Below, piece after piece: positions 63,642-64,000 of a stretch of 64,000 nucleotides of DNA. Under the pieces are notes generated by a model. It did no database searches. It was not told the origin of the DNA and was given only the letters and a program-made list of their open reading frames with translations. The stretch spans positions 124,001 to 188,000 of the forward strand of contig CBDEGO010000005.1 of the NCBI GenBank assembly GCA_965237995.1. Direction: 5' to 3'. Numbering within the stretch: the stretch's first letter is position 1; each line of letters begins with the position of its first letter. The stretch is from JAAELZ01 sp965237995 (lineage in GTDB: Bacteria > Pseudomonadota > Gammaproteobacteria > Arenicellales > Poriferihabitantaceae). Both the position numbers and the translations under genes were made by a program.

Positions 63642-64000
63642 TTATTCTCCTGCAACAACTGCATCAAAGGCGGCTTTGACACCCGATATATCTGGAATGC
63701 TTGTATTAAGCTTTAATGAAGTTAGGGCTTTCACTTCTTCCGACCATTTGGTCACTGGCTCAGCACTTTGGTCAAAATACTCTACCGATGCCGCTAGTGC
63801 TGCGTTTAACTCAGCTTGATAAAGGCTTTCATTTTTGCTCAATAACGCTAATTGCGCAGCCTTTATATTAAGGCGCACCGATTCATTCATCATGAACTTA
63901 GCGTTTGAATCTAACTTCGCTGATGGCGTTTTATCAATATTTTGAATCTTAACTAAGTCGCTTAAATCTGCAAATAATTTTTTTCCAACCGCTTTAAACG
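63642..64000 (-). CDS. hemX: HemX (uroporphyrinogen-III C-methyltransferase-like), 5' end outside window
   Basis: The frame is open from the window edge at 64000 to the stop at 63642. The visible C-terminal part (SVRLNIKAAQLALLSKNESLYQAELNAAL) is the conserved HemX segment. With hemY it is the tail of the hemCDXY operon. HemX lacks methyltransferase residues in most members; its role is undefined. Confidence 0.9.
   Translation of the reverse strand, partial: FKAVGKKLFADLSDLVKIQNIDKTPSAKLDSNAKFMMNESVRLNIKAAQLALLSKNESLYQAELNAALAASVEYFDQSAEPVTKWSEEVKALTSLKLNTSIPDISGVKAAFDAVVAGE

Noticed and set aside
1..64000. CRISPR arrays, tRNA or rRNA genes
   Set aside because: No regularly spaced repeats with unique spacers, tRNA cloverleaf or rRNA sequence was noticed; the only array, at 24959-25042, has no spacers.

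Overview
The window reads as a chromosomal segment of a moderately AT-rich gammaproteobacterium. Marker blocks point that way: petABC (bc1 complex) followed by sspAB, hslVU, ilvC divergent from ilvY, rsmA-pdxA, and hemX-hemY. An aprMBA operon (dissimilatory adenylylsulfate reductase with its membrane subunit) indicates a sulfur oxidiser. A Thiotrichales-type organism would fit, but that placement is inference.

Layout. 1-8 kb: the end of an mtaD-like deaminase gene, a frameshifted pentapeptide-repeat membrane protein, a HigBA toxin-antitoxin pair whose promoter carries a perfect palindrome, an SPFH protein, a TerC-family protein, a 2-hydroxyacid dehydrogenase, an orphan TAXI binding protein and HspQ. 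8-20 kb: housekeeping genes, including an AlkA-like glycosylase, a LysM lytic transglycosylase, a DUF349 protein coupled to class I fumarase, a lipid A type acyltransferase, two LysE exporters, etfBA, dodecin and pckA.

20.4-27.4 kb: an AT-rich island bounded by ends of the same IS3-family element. The left IS end is fused to the last codons of pckA. The island carries a compact operon on the minus strand: sulfotransferase, lysine/ornithine-type N-monooxygenase, EamA exporter, a five-codon ORF with a strong ribosome binding site followed by a large hairpin, and a heme-oxygenase-like diiron oxidase. This looks like an uncharacterised small-molecule pathway built on N-oxygenation and sulfation. 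Two IS3 elements, one truncated by the other, close the island.

27.4-36.6 kb: a DsbA-like protein, avtA, a decayed second copy of the avtA 3' end, and then a minus-strand block of chorismate mutase, membrane protein and AAA-type ATPase that may be a horizontally acquired system. An FAD/NAD(P) protein, an FMN-dependent hydroxyacid dehydrogenase and a TPR protein follow.

36.7-64 kb: aprMBA, an M23 peptidase, a ModF-like double ATPase, ilvC/ilvY, rsmA-pdxA, an alkyltransferase-like protein, a MATE exporter, hslVU, sspAB, petABC, several small envelope or secreted proteins of unknown role, an OsmC protein, a glutaredoxin-like protein, a DUF192 protein, mutM, a ferredoxin-type flavin reductase, hemY and the end of hemX.
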